DNA of 64,000 nt, taken from NCBI RefSeq assembly GCF_900113615.1, contig NZ_FOPZ01000003.1, positions 62,001 to 126,000 on the forward strand. The letters run 5' to 3'. Both the position numbers and the translations under genes were made by a program. Below the pieces are notes generated by a model. It was not told where the DNA came from and searched no databases. It was given only the letters and a program-made list of their open reading frames with translations. How positions within the stretch are numbered: the first letter of the stretch is position 1; each line of letters begins with the position of its first letter. Shown piece by piece: positions 52,225-62,142 of this stretch. This DNA comes from Halorubrum aquaticum (GTDB lineage: Archaea > Halobacteriota > Halobacteria > Halobacteriales > Haloferacaceae).

Positions 52225-54108
52225 TCACTCCAGGACGACCAGCACGTCGCCCATGTCGACGCCGTCGCCCTCCGCGACGTGGACGCTCGCGACGGTCCCG
52301 CCGCGCTCGGCGACCACGTCGTTCTCCATCTTCATCGCCTCGAGGACGCAGACCACGTCGCCGGCGGCGACCTCGTCGCCCTCGGCCACGTCCACCGAGA
52401 GGATCGTCCCCTGCATCTCCGCCTCGATCGCCTCGCCGCCCTCCGCGACGTCGACGCCGCCGGAGTCGTCGCCCTCGTCGGCGTCTCTCGCCTGCGGGGG
52501 TCGCTGCTGCCGGCCGCCGCCCGATCCGGAGCCGCCCCCGGCGGGGATCGGCGGGGCACCGCGCTCCTCCAAGTCCACCTGGAAGCGCTTGCCGTTCACC
52601 TCGACGGTGAACTCGCGCTCGGTCACCTCCTCGTCGTCGTCGCTCGAGGACCGCGAGGGCTCCGTCCCCCAGCGCTCCTGTGCGTCGGCGATCCGGTCGG
52701 GATCGACCTCCTCGTCGAGGTACTTCGTCGTGTGCGTGCCGTCGAGAAAGCGCTCGTCGGAGAGCATGAGCCGGTGGAACGGGACGATCGTGACGACCCC
52801 CTCCAGCTCGTACTCGGCGAGCGCGCGCCGCGAGCGCGCGAGACACTCCTCGCGGTCTCCCCCCCACACGATCAGCTTCGCGATCATCGAGTCGTAGTCG
52901 GTGACGAGGTCGTCGCCCTGCCGGAGCGCGTCGTCGACGCGGACGCCGATCCCGCCCGGCGGGTCGTACGTCTCCAGGGAGCCCTCGCTGGCGGGCTGGA
53001 ACCCTTCGGCGGCGTTCTCGGCGTTGATCCGGAACTCGATCGCGTGTCCCTCGAGCTCCACGTCGTCCTGCTCGATCGAGAGCCCCTCGCCGGCGGCGAC
53101 CCGGAGCTGCTCCTTCACGATGTCGATCCCCGTCAACGCCTCCGTGACGGTGTGTTCGACCTGTATCCGGGTGTTGACCTCGAGGAAGTAGAAGGGCGTC
53201 TCGGGGCCGAGTGGCTCCTCTGGGTCGCGGTCGGGGTCCTCCTCGACGAGGAACTCCACGGTCCCGGCGTTGGTGTAGTCGGCGGCGGCGACGCCGCGGC
53301 GGGCGGCCTCGCCGATCGCCTCGCGCAACTCGTCGGAGAGCGCGGGGGAGGGACCCTCCTCGATCACCTTCTGGTGGCGGCGCTGGAGCGAGCAGTCGCG
53401 CTCGCCGAGGTGGACCACGTCGCTCTCGCCTCCGGGACCGTCACCCTCGGGACCCGAATCGGCGACGATCTGGACCTCGACGTGTCGCGGCGTCTCGAGG
53501 TACCGCTCGAGGTAGACGGAGTCGTTCGAGAAGTACGCCTCTCCCTCGCGTTTGGCCGACTCGAGGGCCTCCTCGGCCGCCTCGGGCGACTCGACGATCT
53601 TCATCCCGCGGCCGCCGCCGCCGCCCTCGGCCTTGATCGCGACCGGGTAGCCGTGCTCCTCGCCGAACTCGCGGACGGTCTCCGCGTCGCTGACGGGCTC
53701 GGTCGTCCCCGGAACGATCGGCACGTCGGCGTCGGCCATCGCGCGCCGGGCGTGCGTCTTCTCGCCGAGCCGCTCCATCGCGTCGCTCGAGGGACCGATC
53801 CAGGTCACCCCGTCGGCGGCCTCGACGCGCGCAGCGAAGTCGGCGTTCTCGGCGAGGAAGCCGTATCCGGGGTGTACCGCGTCGGCGTCGGCGGCGCGCG
53901 CGGCGTCGAGGACCGCCTCCCCGTCGAGGTAGGAGTCGGCCGCGCGGGCCGGCCCCACGTTGTACGCCTCGTCGGCGTAGCGGACGTGGCCGGCGTGTCT
54001 GTCCGCGTCGCTGTAGACGGCGACCGTCTCGACGCCCAGTTCCTCGCAGGCGCGCATTACGCGGACGGCGATCTCGCCGCGGTTCGCGACCAGTACCTTG
54101 TCGAACAT
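52225..54108 (-). CDS. pccA: Acyl-CoA carboxylase alpha subunit: biotin carboxylase plus BCCP
   Basis: A 627-residue subunit of an acetyl/propionyl-CoA carboxylase. The biotin carboxylase part (about residues 1-450) has [20 protein letters not shown], the ATP loop [14 protein letters not shown] and [18 protein letters not shown] disordered linker ([14 protein letters not shown]) leads to the BCCP domain with the biotin-accepting Lys593 in [10 protein letters not shown]. In haloarchaea such enzymes serve propionyl-CoA or methylmalonyl routes, including PHBV precursor supply. The partner pccB lies upstream on the same strand, with two small genes between. Confidence 0.94.
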   Translation of the reverse strand: MFDKVLVANRGEIAVRVMRACEELGVETVAVYSDADRHAGHVRYADEAYNVGPARAADSYLDGEAVLDAARAADADAVHPGYGFLAENADFAARVEAADGVTWIGPSSDAMERLGEKTHARRAMADADVPIVPGTTEPVSDAETVREFGEEHGYPVAIKAEGGGGGRGMKIVESPEAAEEALESAKREGEAYFSNDSVYLERYLETPRHVEVQIVADSGPEGDGPGGESDVVHLGERDCSLQRRHQKVIEEGPSPALSDELREAIGEAARRGVAAADYTNAGTVEFLVEEDPDRDPEEPLGPETPFYFLEVNTRIQVEHTVTEALTGIDIVKEQLRVAAGEGLSIEQDDVELEGHAIEFRINAENAAEGFQPASEGSLETYDPPGGIGVRVDDALRQGDDLVTDYDSMIAKLIVWGGDREECLARSRRALAEYELEGVVTIVPFHRLMLSDERFLDGTHTTKYLDEEVDPDRIADAQERWGTEPSRSSSDDDEEVTEREFTVEVNGKRFQVDLEERGAPPIPAGGGSGSGGGRQQRPPQARDADEGDDSGGVDVAEGGEAIEAEMQGTILSVDVAEGDEVAAGDVVCVLEAMKMENDVVAERGGTVASVHVAEGDGVDMGDVLVVLE

Positions 54109-54219
54109 TCCTGTCGGCCCGTTCTCGGAATACGCACCTCATTCTGTCGGTCCGGGGCGATCGACGGCGACGCCGTCGTCCCGGGACGGTTAAGGGGGAT
54201 CGAGCCCGGATCGACGGAC

Positions 54220-54456
54220 GTGATCTCCGCAGGGAACCCCTACGTGTTGCCGTCGGTGCTCGTCGGCGCGGCCGTCTACCTCGGGCTCTCGTTTCTGACC
54301 GACGCCTCCGTGCTCGTCCGGGTCGCCGTCCTCGTCGCCATCGCCGGCGTCGTCCCGGTCGTCGTGAACCGGGTCGCGTCGGCGGTTCGCGGTGAGGAGG
54401 CGGTCGACTCCGGAGCCGACCCCGAGGCCGACCCCGACGCCGATCCGGAGCAGTGA
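54220..54456 (+). CDS. Small two-helix membrane protein
   Basis: A 78-residue protein from GTG 54220 with GGTTAAGG 29 bases upstream (leaderless promoter). Hydrophobic helices are at about residues 7-25 and 30-50. The C-terminus is a Glu/Asp/Ala tail (EADPDADPEQ). Its frame extends upstream through antisense sequence of pccA, which is shadow. Function unknown; it is divergent from pccA and convergent with the small carboxylase gene. Confidence 0.65.
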   Translation: MISAGNPYVLPSVLVGAAVYLGLSFLTDASVLVRVAVLVAIAGVVPVVVNRVASAVRGEEAVDSGADPEADPDADPEQ

Positions 54457-54509
54457 GAGCGACGTACGACCCGGAGGAGCGGACCGGAAGTCGCCGACCT
54501 CCCGCGCTT

Positions 54510-54827
54510 TCAGAACCGGTCGAGCCGGCCGGCGGCCGCCCACGGGTCCGATGGGGCCGTCTCGGGGACGCGAGCGCGGCGGCCCCGGACCGACTCCAGC
54601 CGGCCGGCGAACCCCCAGCGGTCGCCCCGCCGGCCGGTCCCCTCCTTCCCCTCGTTCGCGGCGGCCGCGGCCGCCTCCCGGTCGCGGAGGTGCGCCGCGA
54701 CCGCGACCGCGATCGCCGCGGCCTCATCGTCGTCGGCGTCGTCGGGGAGCCGTAGGTCGCCGGCGTCGAACCGGACGGGCGAGGTCGTCTCCGCTTCCGC
54801 CTCTCCGGCGGGCGAGTCCGTCGCCAT
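54510..54827 (-). CDS. Small carboxylase-operon protein, epsilon-subunit-like
   Basis: A 105-residue protein starting 1 base after the stop of pccB (54829). A helix with [20 protein letters not shown] resembles the short epsilon-type subunits of actinobacterial acyl-CoA carboxylases and a haloarchaeal 'acc operon protein', in position and pattern. The C-terminus is [12 protein letters not shown] with [12 protein letters not shown]. Role in the complex is inferred from context. Confidence 0.7.
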   Translation of the reverse strand: MATDSPAGEAEAETTSPVRFDAGDLRLPDDADDDEAAAIAVAVAAHLRDREAAAAAANEGKEGTGRRGDRWGFAGRLESVRGRRARVPETAPSDPWAAAGRLDRF

Positions 54828-54828
54828 C

Positions 54829-56373
54829 TCAGATCGGGATGTTGCCGTGTTTCTTGTCGGGCAGTTCCGAGCGCTTGCCCGCCAGCATCTCCAGGTCGTC
54901 GATGAGGCGGGCGCGGGTCTCGGTCGGCTCGATCACGTCGTCGACGAAGCCGCGGTCGGCCGCGGTGTAGGGGTTCGCGAACTCCTCGCGGTACTCGTCG
55001 ATGAGCTCCTGTCTGTGCGCGTCGGTGTCCTCGGCGGCCTCCAGCTCCTCGCGGTAGAGCACGTTCACGGCCCCCTTCGGTCCCATCACCGCGATCTCCG
55101 CGGTCGGCCAGGCGTAGTTGACGTCGCCGCCGATGTGTTTCGAGGACATCACGCAGTAGGCCCCGCCGTACGCCTTCCGGGTGATGACCGTCAGGAGGGG
55201 GACGGTCGCCTCCGAGAAGGCGTACAACAGCTTCGCGCCGTGGCGGATGATCCCGTCGTGTTCCTGATCCGTCCCGGGCATGAAGCCGGGCACGTCCTCG
55301 AAGGTGAGGATGGGGACGTTAAAGGCGTCACAGAAGCGGACGAACCGCGCGGCCTTCTGGCTCGACTCGATGTCGAGCGTGCCGGCGTTGACCCGCGGGT
55401 TGTTGGCGACGATCCCGACCGAGCGGCCGTCGAGGCGGGCGAAGCCGACGACGACGTTCTTCGCGAAGTTCTCCTGCACCTCGAAGAAGGATCCCTCGTC
55501 GACGACGCCGTCTATCACGTCGTGCATGTCGTAGGGCTTCCGGGGGGCGTCGGGGACGACGTGGGTGAGCTCCTCGTCGGCGCGCTCGGGGTCGTCCCAC
55601 GGCTCGACCCGCGGGGGGTCCTCGACGTTGTTCTGGGGGAGATACGAGAGCAGCCGGGCGATGTCGTCGAGGGCGTCCTCCTCCGACTCCTCGGCGAAGT
55701 GGGCGACGCCGGAGGTCGACGTGTGGGTGACCGCGCCGCCGAGCTCCTCGAAGCTCACCTCCTCGCCGGTGACCGTCTCGATCACGTCCGGTCCGGTGAT
55801 GAACATGTGTGAGGTGTCCTTCACCATGAAGGTGAAGTCGGTGATGGCGGGCGAGTACACCGCACCGCCGGCACACGGCCCCATGATCGCCGAGATCTGC
55901 GGGATCACGCCCGACGCCTCGGTGTTGCGCCGGAAGACCTCCGCGAAGCCGCCGAGCGAGGCGACGCCCTCCTGGATCCGCGCGCCCGCGGAGTCGTTGA
56001 GCCCGATCACGGGCGCGCCCACATCCATCGCCTTGTCCATCACCTTGCACACCTTCTCGGCGAACACCTCGCCGAGCGAGCCGCCGAAGACGGTGAAGTC
56101 GTGAGCGAAGACGAACGTCTTCCGGCCGTTCACCTCGCCGTACCCCGTCACCACGCCGTCGCCGGGGAGCCGCTGTTCCTCCATCCCGAACGTGTGGTTT
56201 CGGTGGGTGCGGAACCGGTCGAACTCGTGGAACGTGCCGTCGTCGAGGAAGTAGTCGATCCGCTCGCGGGCGGTCATCTTCCCCTTCTCGTGTTGGGAGG
56301 CGATCCGGTCGTCGCCGCCGCCCTTCGCGGCCCGTTCGCGGCGCTCCCGGAGGTCCTCGATCCGGTCGTCCAT
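54829..56373 (-). CDS. pccB: Acyl-CoA carboxylase carboxyltransferase subunit PccB
   Basis: A 514-residue carboxyltransferase from ATG 56371-56373 ([19 protein letters not shown]). Transfers CO2 from biotin to propionyl- or acetyl-CoA. Marks: the oxyanion pairs [13 protein letters not shown] and [10 protein letters not shown] region, [20 protein letters not shown], and [13 protein letters not shown]. The GTG at 56377-56379 is an alternative. It is the first gene of the pccB-small-pccA set; the acyl-CoA preference cannot be read. Confidence 0.94.
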   Translation of the reverse strand: MDDRIEDLRERRERAAKGGGDDRIASQHEKGKMTARERIDYFLDDGTFHEFDRFRTHRNHTFGMEEQRLPGDGVVTGYGEVNGRKTFVFAHDFTVFGGSLGEVFAEKVCKVMDKAMDVGAPVIGLNDSAGARIQEGVASLGGFAEVFRRNTEASGVIPQISAIMGPCAGGAVYSPAITDFTFMVKDTSHMFITGPDVIETVTGEEVSFEELGGAVTHTSTSGVAHFAEESEEDALDDIARLLSYLPQNNVEDPPRVEPWDDPERADEELTHVVPDAPRKPYDMHDVIDGVVDEGSFFEVQENFAKNVVVGFARLDGRSVGIVANNPRVNAGTLDIESSQKAARFVRFCDAFNVPILTFEDVPGFMPGTDQEHDGIIRHGAKLLYAFSEATVPLLTVITRKAYGGAYCVMSSKHIGGDVNYAWPTAEIAVMGPKGAVNVLYREELEAAEDTDAHRQELIDEYREEFANPYTAADRGFVDDVIEPTETRARLIDDLEMLAGKRSELPDKKHGNIPI

Positions 56374-56582
56374 CGTCACGCTGGACCACCCTGAGTCATT
56401 GGATTACGGGTCGGAGAGCGTCGCCAAAAGGGTTCCCCTATCCGACGAGACGCGGGTTCGACGCGCGTCGATCCGCGTCGGGGCGTTCGGCCCGTTCCGG
56501 CACGTTCGATCCGCGACGAACCCCGGCGTTCCGCCGCCACGGGGGCTGTCTCCGGTTCACACGGACACCGGGGCTTCGACGG

Positions 56583-56673
56583 TTTTAAGCGTCCGATGGG
56601 CCACTCTCCGATGAGACAGGCTTCGCCTGTTTCACTGACCCGTAGGAGCGACCTGCGTACTACGGAGGTGAAA
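56583..56673 (+). promoter_or_regulatory. Promoter and structured leader of the L1-L10-L12 operon
   Basis: TATA element TTTTAAG at 56583-56589 predicts a start near 56610, giving a leader of about 63 bases. It folds into a hairpin at 56613-56633 (ACAGGC, loop TTC, GCCTGT) and a second stem CCGTAG (56640-56645) with CTACGG (56660-56665), immediately before the SD GGAGGTGA and ATG 56674. L1 autoregulation through an mRNA mimic of its 23S site is known for archaea (Methanococcus) and was proposed for Halobacterium; this leader fits that role. The gap 56374-56582 holds nothing else. Confidence 0.7.
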
Positions 56674-57312
56674 ATGGCAGACACAATACAAGAGGCCGTA
56701 ACCCTCGCACTCGATGAGGCCCCCGAGCGGAACTTCCGCGAGACGGTGGACCTCGCCATCAACCTGCGAGACCTCGACCTCAACGATCCGTCGAATCGCG
56801 TCGACGAGTCCGTCGTGCTGCCGGCTGGAACTGGACAGGAGACACGCATCGTCGTCTTCGCGGAGGGCGAAACCGCCGTCCGCGCCGCCGAAGTCGCCGA
56901 CGAGGTCCTCGACGGCGAGGACCTCGAGGACCTCGGAGACGACGACGACCGCGCGAAGGACCTGGCCGACGAGACCGACTTCTTCGTCGCGGAGGCCAAC
57001 CTGATGCAGGACATCGGTCGGTACCTCGGTACCGTCCTCGGTCCTCGCGGCAAGATGCCGACTCCCCTACAGCCGGACGACGACGTCGTCGAGACAGTAA
57101 ACCGGATGAAGAACACGGTGCAGCTCCGATCGCGTGATCGGCGCACCTTCCACACCCGCGTGGGTGCGGAGGACATGGACTCCGAGGACATCTCGGACAA
57201 CATCGACGTCATCATCCGCCGGCTCGAGGCCGACCTCGAGAAGGGCCCGCTCAACATCGACGGGATCTACGTGAAGACCACGATGGGTCCAGCGAAGGAG
57301 GTGCCCGTATGA
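56674..57312 (+). CDS. rpl1: 50S ribosomal protein L1
   Basis: A 212-residue protein at the L1 stalk, start [21 protein letters not shown]. The family signature is [17 protein letters not shown] and [11 protein letters not shown] at the end. It can also bind its own mRNA leader (see leader). Strong SD GGAGGTG precedes the ATG, and the stop overlaps the L10 start (57309-57312, ATGA). L11, often upstream in other archaea, is not adjacent here. Confidence 0.97.
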   Translation: MADTIQEAVTLALDEAPERNFRETVDLAINLRDLDLNDPSNRVDESVVLPAGTGQETRIVVFAEGETAVRAAEVADEVLDGEDLEDLGDDDDRAKDLADETDFFVAEANLMQDIGRYLGTVLGPRGKMPTPLQPDDDVVETVNRMKNTVQLRSRDRRTFHTRVGAEDMDSEDISDNIDVIIRRLEADLEKGPLNIDGIYVKTTMGPAKEVPV

Positions 57313-58343
57313 GCTCCGCCCGCAAGACCGAGACGATCCCGCAGTGGAAACGCGAGGAGGTCGACGAGCTCGTCGAGTTCATCGACTCGTTCAACTCCGT
57401 CGGGATCGTCGGCGTCGCCGGCATTCCGAGCCGCCAGCTCCAGGCCATGCGCCGCGAGCTTCACGGCTCCGCGGACGTCCGGATGAGCCGCAACACGCTC
57501 ACCGTCCGCGCGTTGGAGGAGGTCGACGAGGGCGTCGAGGAGCTGACCCAGTACGTCTCGGGTCAGGTCGCGCTCATCGGCACCAACGACAACCCCTTCG
57601 GGCTCTACAAGCAGCTCGAGGCCTCGAAGACGCCGGCCCCGATCAACGCGGGCGAAGTCGCCCCGAACGACGTCGTCATCCCCGAGGGTGACACCGGCGT
57701 CGACCCGGGACCGTTCGTCGGCGAGCTACAGACCGTCGGCGCGTCCGCGCGCATCATGGACGGCTCGATCAAGGTCACCGAGGACTCGAAGGTCCTCGAG
57801 GAGGGCGAGGTCGTCGACGACGACCTCGCGAACGTCCTGACCGAGCTCGGCATCGAGCCGAAGGAGGTCGGTCTCGACCTGAAGGGCGTCTACTCCGAGG
57901 GCGTCCTCTTCGAGCCGGACGAGCTCGCCATCGACGTGGACGAGTACCGCGCGGACGTCCAGTCCGCCGCGGCCGCCGCGCGCAACCTCTCGGTCAACGC
58001 CGCCTACCCGACGGCCGCCACCGCCGGCACCCTTCTCGCGAAGGCGTCCGGCGAGGCAAAGTCGGTCGGGCTGTTCGCCGAGATCGAGAGCCCGGACGTC
58101 GTGCCCGACCTGATCGGGAAGGCCGACGCCCAGCTCCGCGCGCTCGCCGCGCAGATCGACGACGAGGAGGCGCTCCCCGAGGAGCTGCAGGGCGTCGAAG
58201 CCGCCCCGGCTCCCGAGACGGACGACGCCGACGAGGCAGAACAGGTCGACGAAGAAACGGAAGACGCCGAGGAGACCCCCGACGACGACGCCGACGACGA
58301 CGGCGACGACGGCGGCGAGGGACTCGGCGCGATGTTCGGATAA
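57309..58343 (+). CDS. rpl10: 50S ribosomal protein L10 (P0)
   Basis: A 344-residue acidic P0 that binds 23S rRNA and carries L12 dimers. The start [20 protein letters not shown] and [14 protein letters not shown] are family-typical (VRMSRNTL). The C-terminal 60 residues are Asp/Glu-rich and end GEGLGAMFG, the same ending type as L12 (GEGLGELFG). It is translationally coupled to L1. Confidence 0.97.
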   Translation: MSSARKTETIPQWKREEVDELVEFIDSFNSVGIVGVAGIPSRQLQAMRRELHGSADVRMSRNTLTVRALEEVDEGVEELTQYVSGQVALIGTNDNPFGLYKQLEASKTPAPINAGEVAPNDVVIPEGDTGVDPGPFVGELQTVGASARIMDGSIKVTEDSKVLEEGEVVDDDLANVLTELGIEPKEVGLDLKGVYSEGVLFEPDELAIDVDEYRADVQSAAAAARNLSVNAAYPTAATAGTLLAKASGEAKSVGLFAEIESPDVVPDLIGKADAQLRALAAQIDDEEALPEELQGVEAAPAPETDDADEAEQVDEETEDAEETPDDDADDDGDDGGEGLGAMFG

Positions 58344-58358
58344 CACGAGGTTACACCA

Positions 58359-58691
58359 ATGGAATACGTTTACGCTGCGCTCATCCTGAACGAGACTGGC
58401 GAAGAGATCAACGAGGACAACGTCACCGGCGTGCTGGAAGCCGCCGGCGTCGACGTCGAGGAATCCCGCGTCAAGGCGCTCGTCGCCGCGCTGGAGGACG
58501 TCGACATCGCGGAGGCCATCGAGACGGCCGCCGCGGCCCCCGCCGCGAGCGCGTCCGCCGGCGGCTCCGCCGACGAGGCGGACGAGGCCGACGACGAGGA
58601 CGACGAGGAGGAGGCCGAGGCCGAGGAGGCCGACGAGGACGACGAGGACGAAGGCGACGGCGGCGAGGGCCTCGGCGAGCTCTTCGGCTGA
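58359..58691 (+). CDS. rpl12: 50S ribosomal protein L12 (P1)
   Basis: A 110-residue stalk protein. The N-terminal dimerisation and L10-binding region is [20 protein letters not shown]; a hinge of Ala/Gly ([16 protein letters not shown]) and an acidic tail follow to [10 protein letters not shown], which recruits translation factors. It is the last gene of the operon. Confidence 0.97.
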   Translation: MEYVYAALILNETGEEINEDNVTGVLEAAGVDVEESRVKALVAALEDVDIAEAIETAAAAPAASASAGGSADEADEADDEDDEEEAEAEEADEDDEDEGDGGEGLGELFG

Positions 58692-58737
58692 GTTCGGTAC
58701 CCTCCGCGTCGAAGACCGGGGCGAGACCGCCCCGCAG

Positions 58738-58750
58738 TACCGCGTTTTTT
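58738..58750 (+). terminator. T-run terminator after L12
   Basis: CCGCGTTTTTTG, 50 bases after the L12 stop, is a typical archaeal T-stretch termination site. The GC-rich sequence before it (GGGGCGAGACCGCCCC) can also form a stem. No other T-run lies between L12 and the next promoter. Confidence 0.6.
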
Positions 58751-58823
58751 GAAGCCGTCCCGTTTCGCGCAGTGATAACGCCGTCCGCGAGTTTTTATAC
58801 CGGTTCGGCGAATCGACTGTCGA

Positions 58824-59015
58824 ATGAAGATCGTCGACGGCGACAAGGCGGAGTGCGATCGGTGCGAGTCGGTCTTCCCGCTCGAGGCGGTGTCGCTCCT
58901 CGAGAAGGAGACCAATCGGGACTACGAGCGGGTGTTGTGTTCGGAGTGTCTCGGTGCCGTCGGCGTCCCCAAGGGATACTCGCTCCGTCGGGACATCACG
59001 CACCTCGGCGGGTGA
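58824..59015 (+). CDS. Small zinc-finger-like protein
   Basis: A 63-residue protein with two knuckles, CDRC (residues 11-14) and CSEC (residues about 39-42), that could bind one zinc: KAECDRCESVFPLEAVSL then VLCSECLGAVGVP. GTTTTTATACC lies 27 bases before the ATG. Small two-CPxCG-type proteins are numerous in haloarchaea and some affect biofilm and motility; this one fits the size and pattern. Function unknown. Confidence 0.78.
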   Translation: MKIVDGDKAECDRCESVFPLEAVSLLEKETNRDYERVLCSECLGAVGVPKGYSLRRDITHLGG

Positions 59016-59040
59016 CCGGCGAGACGTTCGTTCCCGCCGG

Positions 59041-60708
59041 TCACTCCTCGGGGTCGTCCGCGACGAACTCGACGCCCGTGACCTCGAAACGAGCGCCGCC
59101 GGCTTCGCCCTCCGTGACCGCGATCTCCCAGCCGTGTGATTCGACGATCCGCTCGACTATCCGCAACCCGAAGCCGGTCCCGTCGCGGCCCGTCGAGTAG
59201 CCCGCCTCGAAGACTCGCTTCCGGTCCTCGGGCGGTATTCCGGGGCCGTCGTCCTCGAGGAAGAACCCCGACCCGTCCGGGAGCTCGCCGACGACGACGG
59301 TGGGTCCGCGGTCGGCCTGCGGCCGACTACCCGTGGAACCGTGCTCGACGCTGTCGCCGGGCGAAGCCCGGCTGCCCGTGGAACCGTGTTCCACGCTGTC
59401 GCCGGATTCCTCTGGAATCCGGCTGCCAGTCGAGCTATGCTCGACGCTGTTTCGAACTAGGTTCTCGAAACACTGCCGGACGCGGCCCTCGTCGGCGTAG
59501 ATCGCCCGATCGGTCTCCGCCCGGAGCGTCGCGCCGTCGACGTCGACGGCGCCGCGACAGTGCTCGAGGAGATCCGGGAACGAGACCGACTCGGTTTCGA
59601 GGGCCTCGGTCGCCTCGCGAGCGAGTCGCAGCAGGTCGTCGATCAGCGTCTCGATCCGATCGAGAGCGTACTCGACGCTCTCCAGGTGTTCGTTCGCGGG
59701 CGAGTCGTCGTCGACGACGGTACGGGCCAGCTCGAGCCGGCCGACCGCGACCGAAAGCGGGTTCCGGAGGTCGTGGCTCACGACGCTGGCGAACTCGTCC
59801 AACCGCTCGTTCCGGCGGGCCAGCTCTCGGCGCCTGTCGAGTTGCTCGAGCGCGGCGACGACGTTCCCGGCCAGGATCCGCCCGAGCGTCACGTCCCGTT
59901 CGTCGAACGCGTTCGGAACGTGCGACCCGGTAACGAGGACGCCGTATCCCTCGAGCGGGACCGTGAGCTGGCTCTGGATCGTCGTCTCCGGATTGGCGAC
60001 GTCGGGATCCGACGGTACGTCCCCGACCGCCTCCGCTCGACCCCGCTCGAAGACGCGCCAGACGATGCTCTCCCCGGGGCCGTACGCCGGCGGCCCGTCG
60101 GTGTCCCACGAGAGCCTCATCGCCGCGTCTGTCGAGGCGATCGGCTCGACCACGTTCGCCTCCTCGTCGTACAGGTACACCGTGCTTGCGACCAGCCCGT
60201 GGATGTCGCTCATCGCCTCGACGGCCACCGTCGCGACCTCCTCCCGCGTGGTCGCGCTGATGAGCGCCGCGTTCGCCTCGTGAAGCGCGACCAGCTGTCG
60301 GTCGCGTTCGGCGGCGGTCGGGGCGTCGCGCCGACCGACCGCCTCGCGGACGCACGCGACGATCCTCGCGCCCCGATCCGCGCCTTCGCCCTCCGACGGC
60401 ACGTACGCCGAGACGCCGGACGCGACCGCCTCGCTCGCGACGACCTCGCTGCCGGTTCCCGCCTTCGGAGCGAGGACGAACGGGACCTCCCCGTGTGACG
60501 ACCGGACCGACTCCAGTAGCTCGATGCCGGTTCGGTCGGGGAGCTCCTGGGCGGTGACGACGCACTCGACCGGCTCGCCCGAGAGGAGGTCGAGCGCCTC
60601 CTCGGCCGTCCCCGCGGACCGCGGCCTCGCGTCGGGAAGCTCCCGTCTCACGGACGCCGCCGTCCGCTCGAGGGAATCCGGGTCGCCGTCGACACAGAGG
60701 ACGTTCAT
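59041..60708 (-). CDS. Hybrid sensor kinase with degenerate receiver, GAF, HisKA, HATPase
   Basis: A 555-residue soluble kinase. The receiver-like N-terminus (about 1-120) keeps DGD at 7-9 but has Ala53 where the phosphoacceptor Asp belongs (VVTAQELP; compare VVSDYDMP in the kinase at 732-3623), so it probably cannot be phosphorylated. One GAF domain (about 155-300) precedes HisKA with His312 in SVVSHDLRNPL. The HATPase has NLVRNSVEH, DDGPGIP and GTGFGLR. Residues 422-466, after the N-box, are the SVEHGSTGSR repeat encoded by hairpins (separate entry). Confidence 0.92.
   Translation of the reverse strand: MNVLCVDGDPDSLERTAASVRRELPDARPRSAGTAEEALDLLSGEPVECVVTAQELPDRTGIELLESVRSSHGEVPFVLAPKAGTGSEVVASEAVASGVSAYVPSEGEGADRGARIVACVREAVGRRDAPTAAERDRQLVALHEANAALISATTREEVATVAVEAMSDIHGLVASTVYLYDEEANVVEPIASTDAAMRLSWDTDGPPAYGPGESIVWRVFERGRAEAVGDVPSDPDVANPETTIQSQLTVPLEGYGVLVTGSHVPNAFDERDVTLGRILAGNVVAALEQLDRRRELARRNERLDEFASVVSHDLRNPLSVAVGRLELARTVVDDDSPANEHLESVEYALDRIETLIDDLLRLAREATEALETESVSFPDLLEHCRGAVDVDGATLRAETDRAIYADEGRVRQCFENLVRNSVEHSSTGSRIPEESGDSVEHGSTGSRASPGDSVEHGSTGSRPQADRGPTVVVGELPDGSGFFLEDDGPGIPPEDRKRVFEAGYSTGRDGTGFGLRIVERIVESHGWEIAVTEGEAGGARFEVTGVEFVADDPEE
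59311..59445 (-). repeat. In-frame hairpin array in the second kinase
   Basis: Minus-strand order: hairpins 59445-59429 (GTCGAGC, loop ATA), 59423-59401 (GCCGGATTCC, loop AGA), 59394-59378 (GTGGAAC, loop ACG), 59372-59356 (GCCGGGC, loop TTC), an imperfect 59349-59333 (GTCGAGC with GTTCCAC, loop ACG) and 59327-59311 (GTCGGCC, loop GCA). Spacers are five or six bases (TGGCA, GGGCA, GGGTA, GACAGC). It encodes SVEHSSTGSRIPEESGD then SVEHGSTGSRASPGD then SVEHGSTGSRPQAD. The first 96 bases match the kinase at 3249-3344 with one mismatch. Confidence 0.95.
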
Positions 60709-60756
60709 GCGCTCCCGGACGACGGTTCGGGTGAAATAGCTTTGCCGGTGACGGAG

Positions 60757-61575
60757 CTACTCGTCCGTGCGGTACACGTCCTCGAGGTCCTCCTCGACGT
60801 GTGCGTGTTCCTCGGCGGGGAACTCGCCGGTCTCGACCGCGTCCCTGTACTCTCCGATCGCCCGTTCCATCTCCCCGCGCACGTCGCCGAACTGCCGGGA
60901 GAAGGGTGGCGACCACTCCCCGAGCCCGATCACGTCGTCGATCACGAGGACCTGCCCGTCGCAGTCGGGACCCGCGCCGATCCCGATCGTCGGGGTCTCG
61001 AGCGCCTCGGTCACCGCGGCCGCGAGGTTGGCCGGGACGTGTTCCAACACCAATGCGAACGCGCCCGCCTCCTCGTGGGCGCGGGCGAGGTCGAGGATCT
61101 CCGCCGCGGCCTCCTCGTCGGTTCCCTGCCGGGTGTACCCGCCGAGCCGGTTGACGTGTTGGGGGGTGAGCCCGAGGTGCGCCATCACTGGGATCCCCAC
61201 CTCCGTCATCCGTCGGGTGGTCTCGACGGTGTGCGGGCCGCTCTCGATCTTCACCGCGTCGGCGTCGGCCTCCTTGAGGAGCGTTCCGGCGTTGTGAACC
61301 GACTCAGCCTCCTCGACGCCGAACGAGAGGAACGGCATGTCGGCGACGACGAGCGCGTCCTCGACGGAGCGCGCGACGGCGGCGGTCCGGGAACGCACGT
61401 CCGCCATCGTCACCGGGAGCGTCGAGTCGTAGCCCAGCGCGGTGTTGCCCATGCTGTCGCCGACGAGGACGACGTCGATCCCCGCCTCGTCGACGACCGC
61501 CGCGGTCTGTGCGTCGTAGGCGGTGAGCATCGTGATCGGCTCCTCGCGGTCCCGGAGTCCCCGCGTCGTGGTCAT
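60757..61575 (-). CDS. panB: Ketopantoate hydroxymethyltransferase PanB
   Basis: A 272-residue enzyme that makes ketopantoate for coenzyme A. Marks: ITMLTAYDAQTAAVVDEAGI, VGDSMGNTALGYDSTLPVTM (metal Asp), MAHLGLTPQHVNRLGG and the late catalytic Glu in VLEHVPANLAA. Start at ATG 61573-61575. In haloarchaea CoA synthesis uses PanB with a later archaeal pantoate kinase; those genes are not here. It is monocistronic. Confidence 0.94.
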   Translation of the reverse strand: MTTTRGLRDREEPITMLTAYDAQTAAVVDEAGIDVVLVGDSMGNTALGYDSTLPVTMADVRSRTAAVARSVEDALVVADMPFLSFGVEEAESVHNAGTLLKEADADAVKIESGPHTVETTRRMTEVGIPVMAHLGLTPQHVNRLGGYTRQGTDEEAAAEILDLARAHEEAGAFALVLEHVPANLAAAVTEALETPTIGIGAGPDCDGQVLVIDDVIGLGEWSPPFSRQFGDVRGEMERAIGEYRDAVETGEFPAEEHAHVEEDLEDVYRTDE

Positions 61576-61694
61576 CGATCGGCGGTCGTTCCCCGTCCGA
61601 TTAAAACCGCCGGGATCCGCGGAGCGAGTCCGGGGGAACCGCCGGCGACCGCCGCCGAACGGAGAGGGTGAGAGAGACGCCGACCGCCACCGAT

Positions 61695-61994
61695 ATGTCG
61701 GTTCGCCCCGGTTGGGAACCCGTGCAACCCGTCGAGCAGGTCGAGGTCGAGGGCGTCGACTACGGGTGGGTGATGCAGACGACGTTCGTCGTCACGATCC
61801 TCGTCGGAGCGCCGGTCGTCGCCGTCCTCTCCACGTTCGTCACGCTGGAGTCGTGGGGGGCTCGCGCCGCGTTCGCGGTCCGGGTCGGCGCGCCGATCTG
61901 GTTCCTCACCGCGGTCGTGGTCGCGGTCTACGCGAGACGTACCGAGGCCGGCGACGGCTACTCGAGCCCGGACGACGAGAGCGACGAGGATTGA
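61695..61994 (+). CDS. Small two-helix membrane protein
   Basis: A 99-residue protein from ATG 61695 (MSVRPGWEPVQPVEQVEVEG). Hydrophobic helices lie at about residues 28-50 and 60-82, with an acidic tail YSSPDDESDED. No motif I recognise. It is divergent from panB, about 120 bases apart. Confidence 0.72.
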   Translation: MSVRPGWEPVQPVEQVEVEGVDYGWVMQTTFVVTILVGAPVVAVLSTFVTLESWGARAAFAVRVGAPIWFLTAVVVAVYARRTEAGDGYSSPDDESDED

Positions 61995-62142
61995 AGCGGA
62001 TCGGGTATCCCCGACGATCCACTCGTTCCCTCCGCTCGCTCCTCGAGGTCGGGGGATCCACGTTGAACTACACTCGTCCGGTGTTCCACGCACCAGTTCT
62101 CGCCGTTTTTGCCCGCGAGATAGTAGTGAAGAACCGGGCTTG

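Noticed and set aside
52279..54219. Plus-strand frame antisense to pccA leading into the small gene at 54220
   Set aside because: pccA motifs are complete on the minus strand. A TATA element 29 bases before GTG 54220 marks the true start of the small gene.
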